A stretch of 64,000 bases of DNA from Patiria pectinifera (lineage: Eukaryota > Echinodermata > Asteroidea > Valvatida > Asterinidae). The DNA lies in contig CM057136.1 in NCBI GenBank assembly GCA_029964075.1, positions 16,170,381 to 16,234,380 on the forward strand, given 5' to 3'. A program made the position numbers and the translations under genes. Shown one piece after another: positions 36,101 through 48,100 of this stretch (position 1 is the first letter of the stretch; each line of letters opens with the position of its first letter). The notes below the pieces were generated by a model. It searched no databases. It saw nothing but the letters and a program-made list of their open reading frames with translations, and had not been told where the DNA came from.

Positions 36101-39100
36101 GTTTTAATTATAGCCATTAAAACCGTATTTAAACAAAAACTTTTTAAAAAAAAGTTGTTTTACCTTAATGTAAGTGCTTGTTCAAAACTTACATTAGAAC
36201 TAAATTATTTCAAGTATAGGCGATTTTCAAGACCTTATCGAAGCGTCTTTTATTTTTTTTCGAACAGTTTTTCTCATTTTTTTTCGTGACGTTATAAAGC
36301 ACAGTCATAGTTTCGGTTAAAAACATTTTATGCACCAATGACTCAGAACTTATGTATTGAAAAGATACGATACAGATAAATGTAATTGTGTCAGGATATT
36401 CGCTGATAACCAACTCATTCGAATTCGGTTCAGGTTTCCGCTACCGACGCCGATGTGGGCGCTGTCATTAGCTACACGTTGGGGTACACATCTAACAGCA
36501 AATACACATTTCGAATCCTGGATGATAAGGTTTGTGTGAGACATTTTTATTGATGTTTGAACTCGATGACGTCACGCCCGATTTAACAACAAAACCCGGG
36601 AGTTCCTTAATTGAATAATAAGTATTGCATCACATTTAGAAGTGTTTTGTTTCTTTTATTGTATTTCAAGAAATTTACTAAATGTAAATTTGATTCAGCT
36701 TTTGACTGTTTTACTTTTAATAATAAACAGGTTATTTTGTTGACTGGGTTTCTTTTCTGAATTATTCAATAATCTTTAAAGTGCAGACAATAAAAATACA
36801 CTATTTTTTCAAGTATCAGAGCTGAGCTCACTCGATCTTCCTCCTTCCTGCAAATTCTTTAAAAAGAAACATTCCTGGTGTGTCGGATTTTGAAGATGTT
36901 TGAGATTTTAGCTTGCGATGAAAACTGTTAACAACTGTCATTATTTGTCGAGTTTTCCCCTGACTTTTCAGGTTGGGAACATCACAGTCAATGGAACCTT
37001 CGACCGTGAAGAGCAAAGTGTAGTCGAGGTCATTGTGGGAGCAAGTGATGGAGAAAATAACCCAGCTTTCACCACGGTACGGTCTATACACTACTCACGT
37101 GTAACTCCTGCTATGAGAATGGTTCTCAGTTGCAGTTTAGGCGACAAGAAGCTTGTATCGGTATCCAGGAATAAATTGGAGATACAAGTCGGCTGAAACA
37201 ATAATCTCTTTGATTTTCCGGGTTGATTTTCTTTTTCGTCTTTTGAGCCATCATTAAAACAGATTTTTATAGTGTTCTTTGGCAAAGATGGTAAAGAAAT
37301 AACTGATGTTCAAATAAATAGCAATGTTAAAGGAAGCTTCTTTTTTTAAGTAAATTGTTAAATATCTACAACTTCAAGACTGTAAAGATTGAGTTCTTTT
37401 TTTACGCATTTAATTTTTCAGTTTCAGACTCTTTCTTTTGTTTTACGATCGTTTTCTGTTATGCTTTGGATATTTCAGGTTAGGTTTAATATTCAAGATG
37501 TTAATGATGAGCCGCCGATCTTTGACCCCAGAATGACCTGCGTGACGTCATCTCCTTTCAGTATCAGCGAGGACACTGATGTCGGTACAGTCGTCTGTCA
37601 GTTCAGGGCTACTGATGGCGACGAAGCGAATACAATAAACACACGAATTACCTACGAATTACAGGACGAGACAGGTATAATGCGACTTCAAAATGTGCAG
37701 CCATGAGATACCACGCGTGCGCTTTGGTTATGCGCACGCATACCATTCTTTCGACCATAGGATCGCCACATTAATGCGCGCACCTCAATTTAACAACGCA
37801 CTTCTTTTTCTTGTACGAGAACATAATGAATGTAATACATGATTTCAATTAAGATTTTTAATCACCCTTTAATTTTGCAACAACAGTGTCGAGACTATGT
37901 TCGTTGCATTTATTTTATGGTGGAAATGTATTGTTTTTTTCTCCATTTTGTTTTATTTTGTGGATATGTTCAATGTGTTCCGATATTTCGTTTTAAACTG
38001 GCCGAAAGTAAACAGGCAAATTGGTTTTACTCTGCCTCGTGGGAAATGATACATAGCGTAAATATGATCTCAATTTTTAAAAATTATAAAATATATGTTA
38101 TAATCATTCATCATAGGATACTAACATTAAGTAACAGTATTTGTCATTTCATTGCAGATTTTGCGATTGAGACCACTGATGGCGATGCCTACCAGCTTAT
38201 CGTGAATGGTACCCTTGATAGAGAAACAGAGGACAAAGCGTCATATGACATCATCATTGTGGTATGACCAAGCTAAACTTTGAACATTTGCATAGCAACC
38301 CTGGTATAACTTGGTTTGCCAAGACGAAGATATTTTTTTATTAGAAAGCAAAGAATTGAAAAAAGTGCCATATATGTAAGCTACAATCTTACCCAAACAT
38401 GAAACGAATAAGAGTGACTTGTATTGAGTCTATCTCAAGCCAAATCATCCATCAGCTTGGCTTCTGCTGGAAATAACACATGGGGCCATGGGAAGTAGCT
38501 GCAGCCGCTTCCAAAGGCGAGTGTATCATTTTCAACCGTTATCAAGTACTTTTTACACCGCCTCAATGGAATGCCTTCGTAGCAGTTCACTCACGTAATA
38601 ATTATATGACTTGATTTTGAGACTATGCATGGAGACCTTGCGATTGACGTGGAATTAACTTCTGAGGACGTGACTACGACTATATTGAAGTATTGCACAA
38701 CCAAATCGCGGATCCTGTCATCTTTATTTGATTGAGAGTGGGGTTTTATTTACAGTGAAGTGTTTTTGTAAATACTGCTTGGTTTTTGTTTTCGACATTG
38801 CAGGCAAGCGACTCTGGAACGCCGCAACTCAATGCCACTCTGCAACTTCGGGTCATCTTGACTGACGTGAACGACAACCCGCCTGTGTTCGACCAATCAA
38901 ACATGGACATTGTCTTGGAAGACGAAGCTTCCCACGACTCGGGCAGCCTGGTAAGGCTACATCTTACTATCGTGAGATCTTAATAAAGAAACTGGCACAA
39001 ATAAGGATTGAACAATGACGATTAGGTCATCGATCTGTTGGACCTGACCTAAAGCTGGTCATCATTAATTCTTTTTTCATGAGTCAAATCGTTTTCATTT

Positions 39101-42100
39101 TTGTGCAGGTTGTGAGTCTAACAGTCAGAGACCCAGACGAGCTTCCAAACTTCTTTGTGTACACAACAAGTGGCAGGGATAGAGACTCGTTTATAGTTGA
39201 ACCTACAGGTATTACGCAAGCTTTGAGTTGTAATTCTAATTCAACTGATTATTACACCTGACCAATAAAATACCTTTTAAGTTTTTGATCGGAAAGGATT
39301 GTTCTTACTCGAATAATAAACATCGCTGCACCTCGTTCCCTTCTTTAAACATAGAAAATGGTTGCGACGTCTTCGTCAGGAGCCAGCTGGTCGACTCCAC
39401 TCAACCTTACATCATCGACATTGGAGTCAAGAATCCAGACGAGCCGAATCTCCAGGACCCTCGCAGCACCATCCGTCTGAGGATCTTTGCTGGGGGACTT
39501 CAGTGCTTACAGTTTGAGCCGCAGAACCCAAGCCTGACGTTTGCTGCACCTGATAACGTTACGGATTTCCAAGTCATTCAGATGATGGTGAACTACACGT
39601 GCGCTGATGATCAAGACATAGACTTCATCGAATTTGCGAAAGTGGCGGAGACGTACAGATCAGGTAGATGTATCAGCTTCATCATTTAAGGGTTCTGAAA
39701 AAAATATTTGCTGGGGAGGACAAGACTAATGCCGAAATTGATTAATAAAACATCTCAGATGTCTGTTCCATGGTATTATGTCTCAAGGAATTATTCTGAC
39801 CATTCGTCCTTTGATTCCCAGTCTAACACGTGTTGCTCCCTAAATTATGCAGCTAGACCCACTCCGAGATAGGAAGGATATAGTGACTTCACCTGTAAAA
39901 GACATTTTGGCGGCATTTGGAATTTCAATCTTTGCCATACAATCAGACTAAATTTGCCCACTCTTTTACCATTTTTTTTCTTAACAATTTTAAAGGTTTC
40001 AGTTCCAATTTGATAAAAGACTGTATTCAACCTTTTTCACCGGAAAGTGGTTCTATCTTAAAGCATAAAAATAGGCTGGTCAAACTAGAAATTGATTATT
40101 TTCTTGATTTTAGTCTAAATCAATGTGATGTACTTTGACATTTGGTAAGAGAATTACGAAGTTCCATCAATGCTTTCTTTATTAAACAGACACCGACCAA
40201 AATTCCGCTGTCGACTCTGACCTCTTTTCCATCGATGAGACGAGTGGCTGGCTGACGGGTAGTTCGTCGGCTTCCTCTGGGCTCTACGACATCACTCTAG
40301 AAATGTTCAACAGCTCCGACGTCAACAATAGCATCCGAGCCTACACCAAGGTCTGACTGGATTAAATTATCCCTAATTGTACTCTTCTATTTCTTAAGAA
40401 AAATTCCTCCATCTGATGGTATTTTAAAAGCAAAAGGTTGTGTTAAACGGAGAAAGCAATATTAGAATTCATTTTACCAATTGTACAGGTTGAAGTGAGG
40501 TTGGTTTCCGATGACAATGTAGCACCTGAATTCTCCTCCAAAGAATTCGTGGTCCCGACTCTGATCCTGCCGATAGAGGGAGACGTGGAACTGTTCGATC
40601 TGAGTAAGAATGTGACGGACCAGGATTATCCAGCGTATGGTAACGGCGAATTGGAGTTTGACAAGCTGGCTGAGGATTGTAGTGGATGTGCTGACGATCA
40701 GACAGGTACTCATTAGCCGGAGTTTTAATTAAAATAATTCGCTATATCGACGCCGTTTTTTCTCCTTGCAATTTCTTACAAAGTGCTCAACCTATTACAT
40801 TTAACAAATTTGGTGAAATGCAAAACCCTATTGATAGTTGCATTGCCATAAACATAAACTCTCCAGAGAAACGGAAAATGTCCTTCCATGTTCAGATATC
40901 ATCCGAGTTACACCTGATGGTAAGCTCTTCCTGGCTGTCGACCCGACAACCCTCACCGATCAATCGGTCAATGTAACGGTACGAGTCCAGGATCGAGCGC
41001 TGACTTCCCTCAATGACACAGCACTCGTCAGTATCTCCTTCCGGCTAGCCAGCACCAGTCCTCCAACGTTTGTCAAGGAATGCAAGACACCTGTCCTGAT
41101 TGATGAGGTAAGAATTTACTTCTCTGAAACTGAGCGGGTGGTTGATTAATGAGTCCGTGTTTAATCTGAAGAGGGCGCTGTCCAAGCTTCCAATGAGGAT
41201 AACTAAAGGACATTTTACTGACCCACATTTTCATTCCTTTGCTTCGAGAAATTCGTAAAATGTGTCACCTGGAACCAACAACTTGTTGCTTCTGTCGGAT
41301 GCAAGTCATTCACATCGTGGTTTTTTAAAAACAATATTTGCCTTTTTGTTGCAGCAACTAGAAGTAGACGTTCTCGTGTGTGCCCTCGAGGCTGTGTCTT
41401 GGGACGGACAACCAGTCATCTACAGCTTCAATGGTCTGGAACCAGGGAACTTCTCGCTGGGCTCCCAGACCGGGGATATCTACACAACGAGACCCTTCGA
41501 TTACGACGCAGACGACAGACTGTTTGAAGTGAGTGCTTCTGTAAACTTCTTTTTCGTTAGTGGACCCTACAATTCTCTCATCGGTAAACCACACTCCCTG
41601 GATATTTTGCTAGGAAACGTCCTGCATCCTGAAAACATTTGCTATGCAGGAGGACAGCGGAACGTTTTAAGATTAAACTTTTCAGAGCTATATCAACTCT
41701 CATCATCATGGATTAGCTAACGGCTCTTAAGTCTGTGAAATCATCCACCTTCTCCCAATTTATTTGAAGGGACTAGTCGGGCGAATTAGGAGATAAAATC
41801 ATGACATTGTTGTTATTGGTGATTTTCAAGTCACCCTTGCGAAAGATCATTTTGATAGTCGCTTATGGTTCTGGAATGGGTGATTTACTGATAATGTCAC
41901 AACATTGTTTCCCCCCACAGCTACTTGTGTTCGCAAGGACTAGCAAGTCTGGAACGGAAAGTTTCACCGTGGTTACTGTACAGGTTGTTGATATCAACGA
42001 CAATCGCCCAGTATTTGCACAGGTAAGATCTTGTATTATTGTTGTAGCGCTCTCTACAGGTATAAGGAACATGTCAAATAGGGCCCTCATGTCGTGTACA

Positions 42101-45100
42101 ATTTACCACGATATCTATGTTTGATCTCCGTGCAGCAGGACTACATCTTTGAGTTTGATGAAGACACTTCCGATACCGACTGCGCCGAGCGTGAATGGTC
42201 TATCGTTGCAACAGACGCCGATTCCACACCAGAGAATAACATCATCCAGTACTCTATCGTTGGTATGATAACACAGTCATTTTAATAGCTAATTATCACA
42301 AAATATTGATGTTGTCTCCGGAGGAACTTGCTGGACCTAATATGTGCTATCGCAACATTGTACTGAATGCGTTCCAAAATCAGTATTCAATATCCTCCCA
42401 AAATCAAGCTACATTCTCTTGATGAACTTTATTAGTATAGTCACATCAAAAAGTCCTCTTTCCAAGGTTTGAAAATGGATCATTTTCTCATTCCAGGTGG
42501 CAGTGAGGATTTCGACATCAACCCGTCCACTGGACTGATCGTCAAGATCCGCTGCATCGATGCCGAAAACACCAACTACACGTCCCGTACAATCAGTCTG
42601 ACTGTCAACGCGACCAACCCAGAAGCAGAACTTCAACCTTTCGGCTCGACGGTCGTCACTTTTATCATCCGGGATCTGAATGACAATGCTCCGACCTTTG
42701 ACCCCGTGGATTACCCCCCTGTGCGGCTTCCTTATTTACCGTCGTATGCCGACATGGGGACCGTCACTGCTATCGATAAGGACGTGGTGAGATCAATGAT
42801 TCAAATAAGATTTGAAAATTTCGGTGTTTCCATCGAGCAATTCACAATAGGGAAGCGCTTCCGCTTGGGATAAACAGTAGATTTTTTTATATACTTTTAT
42901 AGGCCTTACAACAGGAACATCTCTTGTTTTTTTTAATTCTTAGTTGTCTTTTTGGTGAATAGATTTATTGTTTTAATTATATCTCACACATGAACAACGA
43001 AGGGGAATGTAATACCTACTATGGAGTCGAACGCGAATTTTGAAAAGGGGCCCTTGCGTAGAGTTAACATTTTCTGGTTGTTCGTCTTCATGGGGCAAGG
43101 TGTCTGCTTACTACTGCTTTTGATATTAAAGTAACTTGGATTTTTGTACTTCATTTTTTTAGACCGAGTACAACGGTGCCGTCGTGTATTCATTTACGCC
43201 AGAACAAGATATAAATATGCTCCAGTATTTCACTATCAATGCGAACACTGGTCAGATCAGGACATCAAACGTGACTGGTTACACCGATGAAAAGTTTGGA
43301 GAAGCGAACAGTATAACGGTAAGATTGTATTGAAAAAGCCTACAAGCTTGCATATCAGTGAAAAGGAGGAATTGTACAAGAGCACAATTTGTGATTTTCC
43401 TGCAATGCCAGTTTTGTTAATTTAAACTCTTATGATGATTTGATCATCAAATTAACAGAACTAGGCCTGCATCATTTTTTGCCGAGTGCCAAAGCAGTTT
43501 TCCAGCTATTAAAAAGTTGTACACAATGTAGGCCCTGCAGCGCTCTATCAACTGAGCGTTCCAGCACTGTCATAATGGTTTCAGATCTTATCAATGTCAA
43601 GTTTACGGACGCAAGTCAGAATCCAAGTGCGGGATGGTAAGATAGTACAACATTAGTACAGTCTGTTCGAGGTCGAATCTTCACATCTTTGTAACAAATG
43701 AACGTTGTCACGTTTCCAGTGTGTGATGATGTTCTAAAAAGTCTTATATGAACCTGAAAAGCCCTTCTCTGACTCCTGTTCCTTTAAGATCCGTGTGGAT
43801 GCACGTGATGAAGGTTCTCCACCGCAGACATCTCCTGAACCAGCTCGCGTCCCCATCATCATTGATCGTACCTTCCAGGACGAGCCATACTTCTATGAAG
43901 AGGAAAGACAACAAGAGTGAGTTAAGCGAATTACCTCTTCGGTATTAAAACAGAACATACCAACTGCCTACATTCTTGGGAAAATTCGTCCCAATGGTTC
44001 GTCAACAATTTTCCCCCGAAATTTTCAACAATGAGGTTACTTTCTATCAATGTTGGGAAAATAGCATTTCCCAACAGTGTTTCATTCCTCTTTTACGGTG
44101 TTATACCCACAGTGCATAATTGGGAAAAGGGTTAATTCCTTGGACACTGCCGGACATCAGTAATTTTTAAACTTCTCCTGTTTAAGTTCTTTGAGACTGA
44201 TTAGCTATGTAAATAGTTAGGATGTATTCCTATCACTCCAGATGTCTTCTTTTGTTAAATATTTTAAGCTTAACCTAGCAAATTAAAATTCTTTTAAACA
44301 AATAATTGTCTCTGTTTATCTGCAGGGCGTCGATACCTGAGAATGCAGCTGCGTGGTGCAGTCCATTCGCTCGGCCAGTCATTCCTAAAGACCCAGCAAT
44401 CAGAGTTGTTTACAGTATTCTAGCAGTCGATCCACCATCTGGTAAGAAAGATGTCTTCAGGCATACGTATTGGGCATCTACCAGGTTTCTGGACTTTCTT
44501 GCCTTTGAATTTTCCCGTTCTGATTATCCTTCTAGGCTTCCATCACATTTTGTTTATTTTTTTCATCTCCCATGTATAAAAAGGCTCAGTACACAATTTT
44601 GTTTTCATCGTATATGCTTGTAATTTTATGTGTATTTGTTTTCCCTCGATGGCAATTTGCCAAGTTTTGTTTGTGCTATGTTTATAATTTTTCCTGAACA
44701 ACAAGTTTTCATTTGACCTGTCGCCGTTTGCGAGTTGCCACGCCCCTTAGACAACCCTTTTGGAATTTGTGTGCGTTGAGTTTTGTTTGTTTCAGATTTT
44801 GCGCGTTCCGCGTCCATTTTAATATCATGTCATTGGATAGTACATTTGTATTTCACAAGCCGCATCGACGCTATTCTACGATATGTTAATTATGAAAATA
44901 AATATTAACCGTATATTTTTCCTGCGTCACTGCTTTCTTTCTGATATTGCATTTGATTTATGGGATAATTTCACTTGTTCTCTTGTTTTGCTTCAGCCGA
45001 GTCCAAGTTCGCCCTGAATGTCACAGACCCTTATTCTCCAATGCTCTGCACAACTGAAGCTCTAGATCGAGAAACTGATGCGGAATACTCCATCACTGTA

Positions 45101-48100
45101 CAGGCAAGCTCTTGCAACACAACGGTGGAGGCTTGCACTTCCGCCAACCAGGCAAGGATTAAGAGACAGGCTGAAATAGAAGGTATGTTTTTTTTTGTTC
45201 CAGAGTGGTAAAATGTCCAGTTATCCTAACTTTTCAGGGCATTTTAGCCAAGAATTCTGAATTCTCAAATATCCCCAATTTTGTTAGACAGTACATGCAT
45301 ATGGTACATAATAGTAATATAGAGTATGTGTAGCCCCTCTCAATTCCATTTAATCCACTTTAAATAAATGAGTTACAACTCCGCTCTTATGGCCAAAACA
45401 TTACCAAAAGCGGTTAAGGCAATGCCTTCTCGAAGCCTTCAAAAGTGGACCACAGTTCATGTGGACGGCCGTTGAGAACTCGAGCTCTTACTTTGCCCAT
45501 TACTTCCTGTCATTATTCATCGGAAAACTGTCTCAACAAGTTTATCATCCTAAGTGTAAATGTTGGAATGATTGCAATACCCAGCCGAAAACAGTCCAGA
45601 TTTCAGCACTGTCGTCATACGACTTTTTGTCAGTGACGTCAACGATGCCGCTCCTGTGATTAAGAAGGACTTCATAGATGGCGCCAACAAGTTTCTGATC
45701 GGTATCCTAGATGACACCAAATATGGCGCCGACATCTTTTTGCTTCAGGTAAAGCTCTATTTGCATCTTTTTCTTGAAAATAGCGGCTATAGAGCCACAT
45801 CTGTAGCTCGCCAATGAGAGAATTCCAGGGCTAGTCGTGGACGTAGCTCTACATCCAGCTAGCTCTGGAACCACTTCTGGGTTTAGCTGCAACACCTGTG
45901 GGACACTGAGCCTGCTTGAGCAAGCTTGAGCAACATTGAGTATACACAAGGGCGGATCCGGGGGGGGGGCAAAGGGGGCCATGCCCCCCCCCCCAAAAAA
46001 ACACCATTTTTTTGTTTTTATGTGACATCGCAATAAAGGCAGGCAATGAGTACACCACCATCTTTTCCTCAAAAAAAAACATTGGTTAAAGTGGTCAGAA
46101 ATTGCCTCAGATCGCACCACAGAGCATCTAGAATCCAAAAAAATTTCGGGGCCCTTAAGCGGGCCCCGAACCCCACGCCGTAATTTTTTGGACCCACTTT
46201 TTTGGGGGACCAAATTCTTTTTTGGCCCCCCAAAAAAATACGTTTATAATATATTTATACGTTTATAAAATATGTTTATAAAATACGGCAGTGAAGGGCA
46301 AAACCCAATATTGAGTAAGTCTAGGTACCAACTATAATACAATCTCTGAAACCACATGTGGACTTTGCTGTGGATCCAGTTGTGGGCCCAGCCCTAGACC
46401 CAGCCTTCAGGCTACTTGAACTAGTTTTGGCACGAGCTCAGATGGAAGCTCTGCATCTAGTACCTGTTTGAGCAATTTGTAACTGTACTTCCTTTTAAGA
46501 TGAATCTCTTACCATTACCTGGAGCACGATCTGATTAGAATGATGCCCTTCCTTTTCAGGCCACGGACGCAGATGCCACATCGGCCTTGGAGTACACCTT
46601 GGAATCGGAGGACAAAAATCTACCCAAATTCTTCCTCAATCAATCAACTGGCATGCTCCAGGTCGACGACATTGTCGCCAATTACTTAGATGATGTAAGG
46701 GTCGACCCGAAAAAAGAGCAAGCGGTTTATGACGTCACATTCAAGGTCACTGACACCCTGACAACGGGTGATGCGAGCAAAGCATCAGCCGAGGTTCAAG
46801 CTAAGGTTGGTATGCATATTTACTCTTACACCTTATGCATATGTATGAGGATCGCGTTTGGTATTGATGTATTTCTACCTTGGTGCCTTCATTTGAATAC
46901 GAATCCTCCTTGATTTCCAGATAAAAGTGCTTTTCACCTTTGAGTCTGCCATTTTGGTGATCGAGAAAACCCCAACAGAGGTAGAAAATGAGCAAACGGT
47001 GCTTCTTAAGTAAGTATCTGCCTTTTAAGGATATTAAACCTTATACATGACTTTGCACAGTGGATAGTACAAATTTGAGTAACTATGTTTGCAGACACAT
47101 AATGCGAAAAGACTCACGCTAAATGAGAATTTTAAACCAGGAAAAAATGAGGTTTTTCTTTTTAAAAAATGTGCATATTTGAATTGTTATAGCTGCCACA
47201 ATGTGTCCATTGTGAATAGGGTGTCCTACGATTGAACAGCGCTCATCTGTTTGATTCTTGTATACTGGGACCTCTTTTTAGACAGTATCCTTTGTTATTG
47301 TTTGTAGGAATTACTCCTTTCTTGTTTATTCTGATACCAGTTGTCTGTCGAGCAGTCTAGGTGTAAGTCTGGTGGCAGAAAGACTCGAAGCTCATATTGT
47401 GATGAATGCAAATGCTGCACCTACAGTCGATAACAAGAGGTATTCGTCAAATATTAATATTTTAATTTTCATAACAAATGTATCAGATATGAAATGATGA
47501 AGTTCATGCATTTTTTTAAAAATTGTATTACTCTTTAAGCATGTTTTAAAAGGTGACATTTGAGTTTACATTTTGTATTTTTTTTAACTGAAAATATTTC
47601 CTGAGTATTTCATCCTAAAAATGTATATAATATTTCGAACAAGAAAATTGACATGTTTTTTAGTCTAGAATTTTATTTCGTAATATTTTTTGTAAAAGCA
47701 TTTAAATATTGTGTCGTTCTTGCAGAACTGACCTGTGGGTGTATGCAGTAGATGTGAATATAGATGGCGGCTCGTTTCTCAAGTACTGGGATATCAAAGC
47801 GTAAGATTAATCATAATTTTAGTTATAAGACAGTAAACTTGAAAGGCATTTGAATCTCGACCTTTTGAAAACCATGCCTGAATATTTCACCAACTATAAT
47901 GCATGTCAAGTATTGTTCTTCCCATATGTCGAATACCTTTTGTCAAATCCCAAGTTACATGCAACTTGGGTTGATCCAGCAAGAGACTGATTAAAATTTA
48001 CGATTTTTTCTTCTTCTGTAAATAGGAAATGGGACTCCGCTAGCTCGGCCGTTTCTGATTGTAGCCCGGACATCAACATACAACCTGTCCGACCGTCAGC

